DNA of 64,000 nt from Amylostereum areolatum. Its lineage: Eukaryota; Basidiomycota; Agaricomycetes; Russulales; Stereaceae. The translations under genes were made by a program, and so were the position numbers. Below are positions 53,878 to 63,119 of this stretch, piece after piece (position 1 is the stretch's first letter; the number at the start of each line of letters is the position of its first letter). Location of the stretch: the NCBI GenBank assembly GCA_012932865.1, contig SAXG01000022.1, positions 1 to 64,000 on the forward strand. The letters run 5' to 3'. A model generated the notes under the pieces. The model saw only the letters and a program-made list of their open reading frames with translations, was not told the origin of the DNA and ran no database searches.

Positions 53878-55491
53878 TCACGCGAGAGCTAACGGAACCA
53901 CGTTGTATTGTCGAGGGGAACGAAATGACTGTAGATGAACGGGGGGAAAAGAAGAACTGTCGAGGACGTACGAGACAGAGCTGATAAGGTGACGCGGCGG
54001 GAGAGGGATTATGTAAGGGGGAAATGACGTAGGAACATGACGTAGTGAAGGAATGTGTAAGTGCACGCTTACAATAATGTCCGCCGTAGTCATTTTGACC
54101 TTCTCCGCTTTCGCCGAGTTGACCATTACTGTGGGCGCAGGGTGTAACATGATCCAGTATACATTTTCCTGCTTTGTGACGTGCCCCATAGTAGTGTCTC
54201 CCTTTGAAATGGTGCGTCTGCCAGACCCACGGAGTTCGATGGTGAAAACCCGTTCCTCAAGCATGCCAACCGAAATGAACCGGTGCATAGCGAGAGGGGC
54301 ATGGAGGACTTTGTTCAGGGTAACCTCCATTCATTTCCCTTCAACAACAGAGACTGCGCGCACCGTGCCAATGCCTATATAGGTCATCTGGCCGCCATTT
54401 CCGAGTGTTATTGGATGCGAGTCCTTTAACGGTGTGTACGACTCGAAATCACCTCGGTGCGGGGTTACATGTTGTGAACAGCCAGAATCCAACATCCAAC
54501 GGGTGTGCCCAGGGGCGATATACCAGGAAACCTTCATGTCATTGGCGTCCGAAGACGAAGACACCTGCAAGGTATTTACAGTAGGTCCCCCGCCGCCGCC
54601 CCCTCCACCTTTCTTCTTCGCCTCTTCCTCATCCTTCTTGCGCTTGCGACATTCAGCCCTTTTGTGGCCAGGCTTGTCGCAGTAGTAACATTTGAGGTCC
54701 TTGTTGTTTTTCTTCTGCGCAGATGACGACGATGAGGATCCTCCTCCCTTTCCTTTTCCTCCTGCCTTGGAGAACGCGAGGGTAGCGACTTTACCCTTGC
54801 GACGAGACTCCTCCTCGATGATGCGAATGAAGATGTCTCCAGAATTCGCCTTGGTGATGTCAGGGAAGGAGTTGAGGATGACAGGAACTAACTCCTGGAA
54901 GGAGTCAGGGAGAGCCTTGAGGACGACGAAGGCGTGGAACATGTCGGATAGTCCGAGACCATTATCGCCTAGGATATTGTACTCCTCCGTCATCTTGTTG
55001 ATTTGAGGACGAAGGGGTTCCGACTCGGAGAGGCGATGTTGTTGGTAGAGATCGAAGCTGGTGAATGCGGTCATGATGCCAGGTCTGGAGTAGATCTCCT
55101 CCAGGACCTCCCAGGCGCCATAGGACGATGTGCAGTACTCTATCTTGCTGTGCACAGCAGTGACGCAAGCAAGCTTGAGAAGACCAAAGGCTGCATCATC
55201 ATTATCTTCCCAGTCTCCTCTGACTTCATTGTAGTCTTCGCCAGAGAGAGTGGAGAATTCTAACTTGGGCGCCGATGTGATTTGGATGGTAAGTTCACCC
55301 TTGGCTTCCGCATCCTTCTTCTTCTTCTCGAAGCCAGTGATCTCTGTGCTCGTTGAGGGACGAGGCTTCTGGCCATTGACGACGTGCCACAGTTTCCTGC
55401 TCTGCAGCAGGTCCTGCATGTTGCGCGACCAGGATTTCCAGTTCGTCGCATCAAGTTTGACGAAGCTGGAAGGGAGCGAGTTTGAAGACAT
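53878..55491 (-). pseudogene. Copia E gag and protease
   Basis: Gag starts MSSNSLPSSFVKLDATNWKS (ATG 55489-55491), a UBN2-type Copia gag, followed by a CCHC knuckle CYYCDKPGHKRAEC near 54660-54700. A glycine run precedes the protease WMLDSGCSQHVTPH near 54450-54495. A stop interrupts after VRAVSVVEGK (54331-54333). The downstream block MEVTLNKVLHAPLAMHRFIS ends in a divergent stretch and a second stop before the integrase part at 53862. Gag would assemble particles and the Asp-Ser-Gly protease would process them. Confidence 0.87.
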
Positions 55492-56022
55492 GATAAGTCT
55501 TGGTGGGATAATCTGGGTTGAGGAGCGGTCAGACCCAGATCCCCAAAGTCGCAAAGAGGCAGCAACCCTCCCCTGTGTCTGTACTCTAAACCAGAAACCC
55601 AAAGGTTCCTGCTCTGCCTCGACATCCATGCGCGCCAATAGTACTTGTATGAACAGTTATAGTATGTGATGCGCAGTTGTAACAGGTGCTCCAGGGTGGA
55701 TTGACTACCTCCCTCTGGATTGGGACACCTAAACTGGTCCGCACTTAAGGGCACCAGCCAACCGTTCACAAGCACCTATAGCGTCACGCTAGGCTCCCCT
55801 AGCGCTTGCCTAATTACCTAAGTATAGTAATTATGTACTGGCTTAGCGACGACACGAGCGTCGCCAGAGGTCCTTCCTGCCAGCTTCCTCAAGTGAGGTC
55901 ACTTGGTTTCAGGGTGCTACGACACTACACATCCTAAGACGTCTTCAGGGTGGCTGGGAACGAAACACCTGCATGCAACCTGGGTAAGTAAAGGACCATG
56001 CCCCTAATGGGCCAGACTATAT
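55492..56022 (-). other. Copia E 5' leader, part next to gag
   Basis: No gene. This is the untranslated leader of Copia E, interrupted at 56022 by Copia D (TSD TATAT) and continued at 61963-62171. A small inverted word, GCGACGACACGAGCGTCGC, lies near 55846. Confidence 0.6.
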
Positions 56023-56473
56023 TGTTGAAGATATTCATTTATGTCTGATTTCTACGCCTTTATTCTGTTCTATCTCCCTTCTATTCGCGTCTATTCCGCT
56101 CCATTCACCCTATTATCATCTAATTCCGCGTCTATACCCTCACATGCCCTCTCCACTTCACCCACTGTTCGCTATTGTACTGTACTTACTGTAGTTCAGC
56201 CTGAGCTAGCTTCCCTAGCTTCAGTTTCGAGTTAGTTACCGCTTTAGGTCGATTCTCGGCTTATTCCGAGTTTCCTCCCACGCTCCATGGCCTCTACCTG
56301 CAGCCACACGCGTCTGCTCCTCCTCAGTCGCTCATTCTGTGCTGCAGGTATGCCCTTTGCTCGTTTCTGTCTTGTTTCTCAGTCGCTCATTCTGTGCTGC
56401 AGCAATCCACTGTTTGTGTCAGTTCTGAGCGTCCCTAGCTAGTTGGCTAGCCCCTTCAACTGCGACTTCAACA
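56023..56473 (+). mobile_element. Copia D 5' LTR
   Basis: 451 bp with termini TGTTGAAGATATTCA and GCGACTTCAACA. It contains two copies of CTCAGTCGCTCATTCTGTGC (at about 56321 and 56378), each ending in TGCAG. Confidence 0.94.
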
Positions 56474-56490
56474 GGTTATGGGCCCTGCGC
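56474..56490 (+). other. Copia D primer-binding site (half-tRNA type)
   Basis: GGTTATGGGCCCTGCGC follows the 5' LTR with no spacer. It pairs with the anticodon arm of an initiator-Met tRNA, as in Drosophila copia. Confidence 0.82.
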
Positions 56491-57181
56491 TCTAGCCAAC
56501 ATCCATCGCTTTTATCTCGCCTCACAGCACCCCCCTCGCCTCGTCCTTCTACACACCTCTCCTACCATCCCTAGAGGCCCCAGCCCTCGAGTTTCAAGTC
56601 GAACGACCCATCCGTCGCCTCCCAACGCCATCCCCATCCTCCAGGGCGCGCATTTCGCAACATCAAGCGCGCACGCAACGCCCCTTCATCCGTTCGCCTC
56701 GCCCTTGCATATTCCGCATCTACTACTCCCTATCCAACTTCGTGCCAAGCCCCAAGGCCGTCGCTTTTGTCGCTGCGCGTCCACAGCCTGTGACGCTTCC
56801 TCCTCCTCCTCCCACAAACATCAAAGGCGCCCTCAGCGCCCCTTCAACCGTTTGCTACCTCGCTTCGCGTCAGCCCTCCCTACCACCCTACCTACCCCCT
56901 CGCCAAACGCGGTAGCCGTCGCTGAAGCCGTTCGCCCTCAGGAGCTCGTTGTTTGCAGGAGGCTGTTTCGAGAAATTTTCACCTTGGGATCGGACGAGTG
57001 TAGCTTCCCATCGCGTTGTGCTATCGGTACGCGCTCTTCAGGCCTCCATCTAGACCATCCACCCTCCCCATCGCCGTCGTACCCGCCCCCATCGCCCTAT
57101 CCCATCGCCCTCGGCGCCCCCCTCGAACCTCTGCTCGTCCAAATCGTCGCTTTTTGCGTATATCCTCTCCAATTCCTCATT

Positions 57182-60100
57182 ATGTCCGACTCTATCCCCA
57201 AAATCGACGCTCTCACCGGCCAAAACTACAAGGACTGGTCGAACGAGGTTCTGGCCTGGCTCCAGACCAAGGGCTGGGACGCTGTAGTGCTGGGGGAGAC
57301 GTCCAAGCCGGCGGATACTGCTGCTGCCGCCCTCAAGGAGTACACCTCGATCTGCTCCAAGGCTGGGGGTGCCATCTACCTCCTCATCTCCAAGGACCAG
57401 CGAGGTCCTGTGGACGACCTTAGGCGCGACGCCCCTGCTATGTGGACGAAGCTCGAGGCGCTGCACGTCAAGAAGGCGCCTGGCGCGCGCTTCAACGCGT
57501 ATGACGACCTCTTCAATGTCCGCAAGAAGGAGGACGAGTCCCTGCTCGCTATGGCGACGCGAGTCGACGATGCTATGCGTCGCATTCGTTCCCTTCGCCC
57601 TGCGTCTCTCACCCTCGAGGAGCTCGACAAGGAGCTCACCACCATGGCGTACATCCGCGCCCTGCCCTCGGAGTACTCCTCCTTCGTCTCCTCCCTCCTC
57701 CTGCTCGAGAAGCTCGACCCCGACAGCGTCAAGGACGCGTTTGTGCGCGAGGAGACCAACAGGGAGCGCAACCCCGAGTTCTTCAAGCCGGACGCTTCGT
57801 CTGCGCTCAGTGCGTCGTCGTCTGGCGCATCTGGCAAGGCCAAGGGGCAGTCCTCGCGTCCACGTCTCACTTGCGCGTTCTGCAAGAAGAGCGGGCACGA
57901 GGAGAAGACCTGCTACCAGAAGCAGATCAAGGACCTGCGCTCTCGCCTTGGGGACAAGGCCAACGCCGCGTCCTCGTCGTCTGACGGCTTCAATCCTGCT
58001 GGCGAACACGCTGGCAGCGCTGCATCCGCAAGTGTCGCTCCTTCCGACCCCCTCTCGCCGCTGCAGCTCGATGCTGACGTCGATTGGAATGCAGACACCG
58101 GCGCCACGTCTCATATGACCCCGCATCGCCACTTCTTCGCCTCCTACCGTCCCCTTCGCACGCCCATTCGCCTCGCAGACGGAAAGACGGTGTACAGTGC
58201 AGGAGTCGGTTCAGTGGTGTTCAATCCGGTTGTAGCAGGAAAGGCGCAGGGTGCCGTCGAGTTTACTAGAGTCCTCCATGTTCCCCATCTTCGCAATAAT
58301 CTCCTCTCTGTCCTCTACCTTGCGAAGCATAAGGCGTTCGTCGTCACCATCAAGGGGAGCCGCGTCTCCTTCGCTAAGGACGGCGCTGTGTGGTTCACTG
58401 CAACGATCAACGATGCGAACACCGCCTATCTCGATGGTTCCACCTCTACAGCGTCGCACTACGCCCTATCCGCCGCGCTCGCCGCCTCTACGCCGCTCGA
58501 CGCGTCCCTATGGCACCGCCGCCTGGCTCACTTCAACCACGCTGGTCTCCAGCGCATAGTGCGCGAGAATCTCGTCACCGGTCTCGTCTTCAACTCGTTA
58601 GAGAAGCCCGACCCTATCTGCGAGCCCTGCCTCGCTGGCAAGATGCATGCCGACCCGTTCCCCTCCTCTACCACCGTCTACACAAAGCGCCTCGCCCTCG
58701 TCCACTCTGACCTGCACGGTCCGCTTCCAGTCCGCACCGCCTCTGGCTATCGCTACTGGGTCCTCTACATCGACGCCGCCTCGCGTTTCTACGCCGTCTA
58801 CCTGCTTCGCAAGAAGTCGGACCAGTACGAGGCGTTCAAGGACTTCAAAGCGTGGGCCGAGAAGCAGACAGGCGAGAAGCTGCTCGCGCTGCAGGACGAC
58901 AAGGGGGGCGAGTACATGGGGCGCAACATGGACGAGTTCTGTTCGCTGCACGGGATCGAGCGCCGTCATACGATGCGCAATCGCCCTCAGCAGAACGGCG
59001 TGGCGGAGCGTGCAAATCGCACCATTGAGGAGGGTGTCACCGCGATGCTTGCGGAGTCCGGCCTGCCTGCGTCTTTCTGGGGAGAAGCGCTCAGTGCCTA
59101 CATCCACGTCCGCAACCGCCTGCCCACCGCCGCCATCAAGGCGCACACCACGCCCTTCGAGCTCTGGCACGGGTCCAAGCCGGATGTGAGTCGTCTGCGC
59201 GTGTGGGGATGCACCGCATACGTCCATATCCAGCGCGACAAGCGCAAGGGCCTGCAGCCGCACATGGTGAAGGCCGCCTTCATCGGGTATCCGGAGGGGT
59301 ACAAAGGCTGGAAGTTCTGGGACCCTATAGCGAAGAAGGTCATCATTTGCGAGCGCGCCGACTTTGATGAGCGCGATTTCCCTCGCTCCAGGCTCAACAA
59401 GCCGCTCCTGCCCTCGCCTTCCGCTCCCCTCTTCCCTCCTCCGCCTCCATCGGAGCCTGCTCCCTCTCAGCCGGTGCTGGATGCCGGGGGAGACGACGAC
59501 TCGTCCTCTGCTGAGCAAGACGAGCCTGATCTGCCTCCAGCTCCGCCTGCTGATGAGCATGATCAGGATGCGGCCGATCCCGCTCCTGCGCCGCCTGCAG
59601 CCGATCCTGCACCTCCCTCTCCACATGCGGGTCCTTCGCGGCCTGCTCCTCGAGGGAGGAAGCGCGCCGCCTCGCCCACCGGTCCTCTGCGCCGTAGCAC
59701 GCGCGACGCCGTGGTCAAGGCGCGATCGAACAGCTGGCAGCCTCAACCAGTGCCCTCCAAGGCGAAAGTGCGCGAGCCGCTTCCTGCAGTCGAATCCGAC
59801 GAGGAGGACGATGCTCACAGCGACTCTCCTGAGCCGTGGGCGAATGACGACGTCTACTCTGCGCAGGAGACGCCTGAGGCCGCCTTTGCCATCCACACCG
59901 CGTTGGAGACTGCCCTTCTATCCGCAGACGGCGAGCCGCTCTCCTACAGGCAGGCTATGCAGCGTCCAGACGCGGAGATGTGGCTTGCAGCGTGCAGAGA
60001 GGAGCTCGACGCGCATGCAGCCAATGGCACCTGGTCTATCGCTTCCCTTCCCCCTGGCGCGCACGCCGTCGCATCGCGCTGGGTCTTCAAGGTCAAGCGC

Positions 60101-61492
60101 AAGGAGGACGGCTCCATCGAGCGCTACAAGGCGCGCGTCGTCGCGAAGGGCTTTGCCCAGCGTCCTGGCTTCGACTACTTCGAGACCTTCGCTCCCACTG
60201 CCAAGTTCCAGGCCATCCGCACTGTCCTCGCCCTCGCCGCCGTCGAGGATCTCCACCTGCGCTCCATCGACATCTCCCATGCCTTCATCAATGGCGACCT
60301 CGATGCGGAGGTCTACATGAAGCAGCCTGAAGGCTTCGAGGAGGGTCCTCCTGGCGCGGTCTGCAAGCTGCAGAAGTCGATCTATGGCCTCAAGCAGGCC
60401 GCTCGCCTGTGGAAGATCAAGCTGATGGAGGTCCTGTGCGACAAGATGGGATTCCGCTGCATCTACAGCGACGCGTCAATCTACGTGCTCCAGCGCGACA
60501 CTGTGCGCGTTCTCCTCCCTGTCTTCGTCGACGACGGCACCCTGGCGTCGAATTCGGAGCCTGTTCTCGACGAGATCATCGCCACTCTTCGCACGCACTT
60601 CAAGCTGCGAGACCTCGGCCCCACCTCCTTCCTCCTTGGCATCCACATCACTCGAGACCGCTCCCTTCGCACCCTCTTCCTCTCCCAGCGCCAGTACATC
60701 ATCGACACGCTTGCGCGCTACAATCACGCCGACTGCCACCCTGTCACCACGCCTATGCTTCCTGGCTCGCGTCTGACGAAGGCCATGTCGCCCCAGAACG
60801 CTTCTGAGCGCGAATTCATGCAAAAGGTGCCCTATGGCAGCGCCGTCGGCTCCCTGCTCTACATCGCGACTGCGACCCGTCCAGACATCGCCTACACTGT
60901 CTCCAATCTCTGCCGCTTCATTTCGGACCCAGGTCCTCAGCATTGGCGCGCCGTCCAGCATCTGTTCAAGTACCTCCAGGGCACGAAGGACTTGAAGCTC
61001 GTGTACAGGCCGACCGACGACTCCGAGCTGTTCACCACCTTCACAGACTCGGACCACGGCGGAAACGTCGACAATGGCCGCTCCACAGGCGGGTATCTCG
61101 TCCGCATTGGTTCTGGCGCTGTCAGCTGGAGCTCTCGCCTCCAATCGCTCGTCGCACAGTCGACGACTGAGGCGGAGTACATTGCTGCCGTCGAGGCTGG
61201 CAAGGAGATCGTCTGGATGCGCAACCTGCTCTCTGAGTTTGGCTACACAGTCGAGGGCGCTTCGCTCCTGTACTCGGACAATCAGTCGTCTATCAACGTC
61301 TCAAAGAATCCCGAGCATCATGGACGCATGAAGCACCTCGACCTGCGCTTCTACTGGCTGCGAGACGAAGTGGAGGCCGGCCGGATTGTTCTCAAGTTTG
61401 TGGGGACAAACGAGATGCCGGCCGACATCCTGACGAAGGCGCTGCCTCGGGAGCGCGTTGTGCGCTGCAGGGAGATGATGGGACTCGAGTAG
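57182..61492 (+). CDS. Copia D Gag-Pol polyprotein
   Basis: A single 1436-residue frame makes all element proteins. I chose the ATG at 57182 (MSDSIPKIDALTGQNYKDWS) because Copia gags begin close to such a NYxxW motif; the open frame extends 159 codons upstream into low-complexity leader. Domains: UBN2-type gag (1-200), CCHC knuckle CAFCKKSGHEEKTC (about 230-243), protease NADTGATSHM (about 304), pre-integrase HRRLAHFNHAGL and CEPC (about 443-482), integrase DDE (HSDLHGP about 508, QDDKGGEY about 571, GVAERANRT about 605). A Pro/Ala-rich spacer follows. RT has ERYKARVVAKGF (about 980) and FVDDGTLAS (about 1114). RNase H has FTDSDHGGNVDNGRS (about 1288) and YSDNQSSINVSKNP (about 1364). All expected catalytic residues are present. 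No frameshift or stop is seen, so activity is plausible. Confidence 0.95.
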   Translation: MSDSIPKIDALTGQNYKDWSNEVLAWLQTKGWDAVVLGETSKPADTAAAALKEYTSICSKAGGAIYLLISKDQRGPVDDLRRDAPAMWTKLEALHVKKAPGARFNAYDDLFNVRKKEDESLLAMATRVDDAMRRIRSLRPASLTLEELDKELTTMAYIRALPSEYSSFVSSLLLLEKLDPDSVKDAFVREETNRERNPEFFKPDASSALSASSSGASGKAKGQSSRPRLTCAFCKKSGHEEKTCYQKQIKDLRSRLGDKANAASSSSDGFNPAGEHAGSAASASVAPSDPLSPLQLDADVDWNADTGATSHMTPHRHFFASYRPLRTPIRLADGKTVYSAGVGSVVFNPVVAGKAQGAVEFTRVLHVPHLRNNLLSVLYLAKHKAFVVTIKGSRVSFAKDGAVWFTATINDANTAYLDGSTSTASHYALSAALAASTPLDASLWHRRLAHFNHAGLQRIVRENLVTGLVFNSLEKPDPICEPCLAGKMHADPFPSSTTVYTKRLALVHSDLHGPLPVRTASGYRYWVLYIDAASRFYAVYLLRKKSDQYEAFKDFKAWAEKQTGEKLLALQDDKGGEYMGRNMDEFCSLHGIERRHTMRNRPQQNGVAERANRTIEEGVTAMLAESGLPASFWGEALSAYIHVRNRLPTAAIKAHTTPFELWHGSKPDVSRLRVWGCTAYVHIQRDKRKGLQPHMVKAAFIGYPEGYKGWKFWDPIAKKVIICERADFDERDFPRSRLNKPLLPSPSAPLFPPPPPSEPAPSQPVLDAGGDDDSSSAEQDEPDLPPAPPADEHDQDAADPAPAPPAADPAPPSPHAGPSRPAPRGRKRAASPTGPLRRSTRDAVVKARSNSWQPQPVPSKAKVREPLPAVESDEEDDAHSDSPEPWANDDVYSAQETPEAAFAIHTALETALLSADGEPLSYRQAMQRPDAEMWLAACREELDAHAANGTWSIASLPPGAHAVASRWVFKVKRKEDGSIERYKARVVAKGFAQRPGFDYFETFAPTAKFQAIRTVLALAAVEDLHLRSIDISHAFINGDLDAEVYMKQPEGFEEGPPGAVCKLQKSIYGLKQAARLWKIKLMEVLCDKMGFRCIYSDASIYVLQRDTVRVLLPVFVDDGTLASNSEPVLDEIIATLRTHFKLRDLGPTSFLLGIHITRDRSLRTLFLSQRQYIIDTLARYNHADCHPVTTPMLPGSRLTKAMSPQNASEREFMQKVPYGSAVGSLLYIATATRPDIAYTVSNLCRFISDPGPQHWRAVQHLFKYLQGTKDLKLVYRPTDDSELFTTFTDSDHGGNVDNGRSTGGYLVRIGSGAVSWSSRLQSLVAQSTTEAEYIAAVEAGKEIVWMRNLLSEFGYTVEGASLLYSDNQSSINVSKNPEHHGRMKHLDLRFYWLRDEVEAGRIVLKFVGTNEMPADILTKALPRERVVRCREMMGLE

Positions 61493-61502
61493 GCGTCTCA
61501 TC

Positions 61503-61511
61503 ACGGGGGAG
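61503..61511 (+). other. Copia D polypurine tract
   Basis: ACGGGGGAG ending at the 3' LTR edge. It differs from the TRIM tract (ACGGGGGTG) at one position. Confidence 0.8.
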
Positions 61512-61962
61512 TGTTGAAGATATTCATTTATGTCTGATTTCTACGCCTTTATTCTGTTCTATCTCCCTTCTATTCGCGTCTATTCCGCTCCATTCACCCT
61601 ATTATCATCTAATTCCGCGTCTATACCCTCACATGCCCTCTCCACTTCACCCACTGTTCGCTATTGTACTGTACTTACTGTAGTTCAGCCTGAGCTAGCT
61701 TCCCTAGCTTCAGTTTCGAGTTAGTTACCGCTTTAGGTCGATTCTCGGCTTATTCCGAGTTTCCTCCCACGCTCCATGGCCTCTACCTGCAGCCACACGC
61801 GTCTGCTCCTCCTCAGTCGCTCATTCTGTGCTGCAGGTATGCCCTTTGCTCGTTTCTGTTTTGTTTCTCAGTCGCTCATTCTGTGCTGCAGCAATCCACT
61901 GTTTGTGTCAGTTCTGAGCGTCCCTAGCTAGTTGGCTAGCCCCTTCAACTGCGACTTCAACA
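61512..61962 (+). mobile_element. Copia D 3' LTR
   Basis: 451 bp, one apparent substitution against the 5' LTR (TTCTGTTTTG for TTCTGTCTTG). Confidence 0.94.
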
Positions 61963-62185
61963 TATATCGTAGCGCGCAGAGGGACGGAGGACAAGAGGAC
62001 TCGCAATGGCTTCTGCCCACCTCAGGGCTCCCTCGCCGTGCTCGTATTACCCCTTCAGGGTGAGGACACAATGCAAGGCCCAGGGCCAAGCAAATTGGGG
62101 AGCGAGTGGGACAAATGAATGTTACTCGCCTTTGAAGAACTTTGTACGACTTGAGGGTTAAATAGATAGGCCAGGGCCCATAACC
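61963..62185 (-). other. Copia E 5' leader, distal part, and primer-binding site
   Basis: Continuation of the E leader after Copia D. At 62172-62185 the minus strand reads GGTTATGGGCCCTG, a 14-nt match to the initiator-Met anticodon arm, directly next to the LTR stub. No coding sequence. Confidence 0.7.
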
Positions 62186-62217
62186 TGTTGAACAGACTTA
62201 TGCAAGTCAGTGAGACG
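62186..62217 (-). mobile_element. Copia E 5' LTR stub (32 bp)
   Basis: The minus-strand end of the LTR (TGTTGAACAGACTTATGCAA on the plus strand) matches 27680 onward. The remaining ~364 bp are absent and replaced by the solo LTR at 62218. Confidence 0.8.
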
Positions 62218-62598
62218 TGTTGAAGATATTCCTTTATGTCTGATTTCTACGCCTTTACTCCGCTCTATCTCCTTTCCATTCGCTTCTATTCCGCTCCATT
62301 CACCCTATTATCGTCTCATTCCGCGTCTATACCCTCACATGCCCTCTCCACTTCACCTACTGTACCCATTTGTACTGTACTTACTGTAGGTCAGCCTGAG
62401 TTAGCTTCCCTAGCTTCAGTTTCGAGTTAGTTACCGCTTTAGGTCGATTCTCGGCTTATTCCGAGTTTCCTCCCACGCTCCATGGCCTCTACCTGCAGCC
62501 ACACGCGTCTGCTCCTCCTCAGTCGCTCATTCTGTGCTGCAGCAATCCACTGTTTGTGTCAGTTCTGAGCGTTAGCCCCTTCAACTGCGACTTCAACA
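62218..62598 (+). mobile_element. Solo Copia LTR with internal deletions (381 bp)
   Basis: Complete termini, but it lacks 55 bp between the two internal direct repeats (GTATGCCC to CTGCAG) and about 15 bp near the end (GCGTTAGCCCC for the usual GCGTCCCTAGCTAGTTGGCTAGCCCC). Flanks are AGACG and GTAAC and do not match. The left side is Copia E LTR and the right side Gypsy, so a deletion-forming recombination is likely. Confidence 0.85.
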
Positions 62599-63119
62599 GT
62601 AACTTGGTGCCTTCGCACTAGTCGTTGCTGACACTTACTCGCTGGTGTATGGGCAGAGCTGCACCAGGAGGAGATCCTCGGCAAGGAAGGCAGGGTCAGG
62701 TCCAATGGTCAGTGTCGAAGCAACGGTAGCTGACACGAGTATGATGTCGGGGTCACCAGAACCAGACAGGGCCAGTGTGGTCTGTGCGGACAATGACGTG
62801 GGAGCCTAGGAGGTCGCACCTCCATTTCTTCAGTGCGAGAATGATAGCAAAATGTTCCTTGTTATGGACAGGATAGTTCAGTTTGGCACCTTTAAATGCA
62901 TATGAGTCAAAGGCAATGGGTCGGGTCGTTTCCCATATGGGGCCCCATGACAGTACGGCACCAGTGCGGAAATCACTGGCATCTGTGGTCACCCAAATCT
63001 TGTTGTCACCTGGGTTGTCGTGGTCAATTGTCGTGAGGCATTCACAGCTGATGACCAGGGACTTGATCGTGTCAAAGGCCACCTGGTGGCTAGGTAGCCA
63101 GGGGGGAACACCTTGTTGG
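62599..63119 (-). pseudogene. Gypsy RNase H fragment
   Basis: The minus strand encodes a Ty3/Gypsy RNase H start: VAFDTIKSLVISCECLT, IWVTTDASDFRTGAVLSWGP with the first catalytic Asp, FDSYAFKGAKLNYPVHNKEH with the Glu region, ALKKWRCDLLGSHVIVRTDH, then a stop after GPVWFW at about 62753. The upstream RT is cut at 63120 by a Copia LTR and the downstream part at 62598 by a solo LTR. The sequence differs from Gypsy 2 and Gypsy 4, so it is a further lineage. Confidence 0.8.

Larger units (their letters stand above)
56023..61962 (+). mobile_element. Copia D: intact full-length Ty1/Copia element
   Basis: 5940 bp. The 451-bp LTRs (56023-56473, 61512-61962) differ by one base that I can see (C in the left, T in the right, near LTR position 348). 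TSD TATAT is at 56018-56022 and 61963-61967. Primer-binding site, gag-pol frame and polypurine tract are all present and uninterrupted. It is the only apparently autonomous element in the window and the best candidate donor of enzymes for its relatives and the TRIMs. Confidence 0.95.
27680..62217 (-). mobile_element. Copia E, dismembered by later insertions
   Basis: One Ty1/Copia retrotransposon on the minus strand, now spread over 34.5 kb. Its pieces in 5'-to-3' order are: a 32-bp stub of the 5' LTR (62186-62217), the primer-binding site (62172-62185), leader (61963-62171 and 55492-56022), gag-protease (53878-55491), integrase-RT (51736-53862), RT end-RNase H (28102-29484) and the 3' LTR (27680-28075). 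Removing the TRIM, the hAT, Copia D and one copy of each target duplication leaves about 5.8 kb, a normal size for the group. The coding blocks on either side of the hAT continue the same RT domain, which shows they belong together. Stops and frameshifts make it inactive. Confidence 0.88.

Noticed and set aside
56041..56235. Recurring 63-64-residue frame starting MSDFYAF in each Copia LTR
   Set aside because: It lies entirely inside the LTR, is conserved only because the LTR is, and resembles no gag or regulatory protein.
56705..57181. Upstream start of the 1595-codon frame in Copia D
   Set aside because: The extra 159 residues are low-complexity Arg/Pro/Ser sequence in the leader. In Copia A a 1-bp difference breaks this frame while the one from MSDSIPK stays open.
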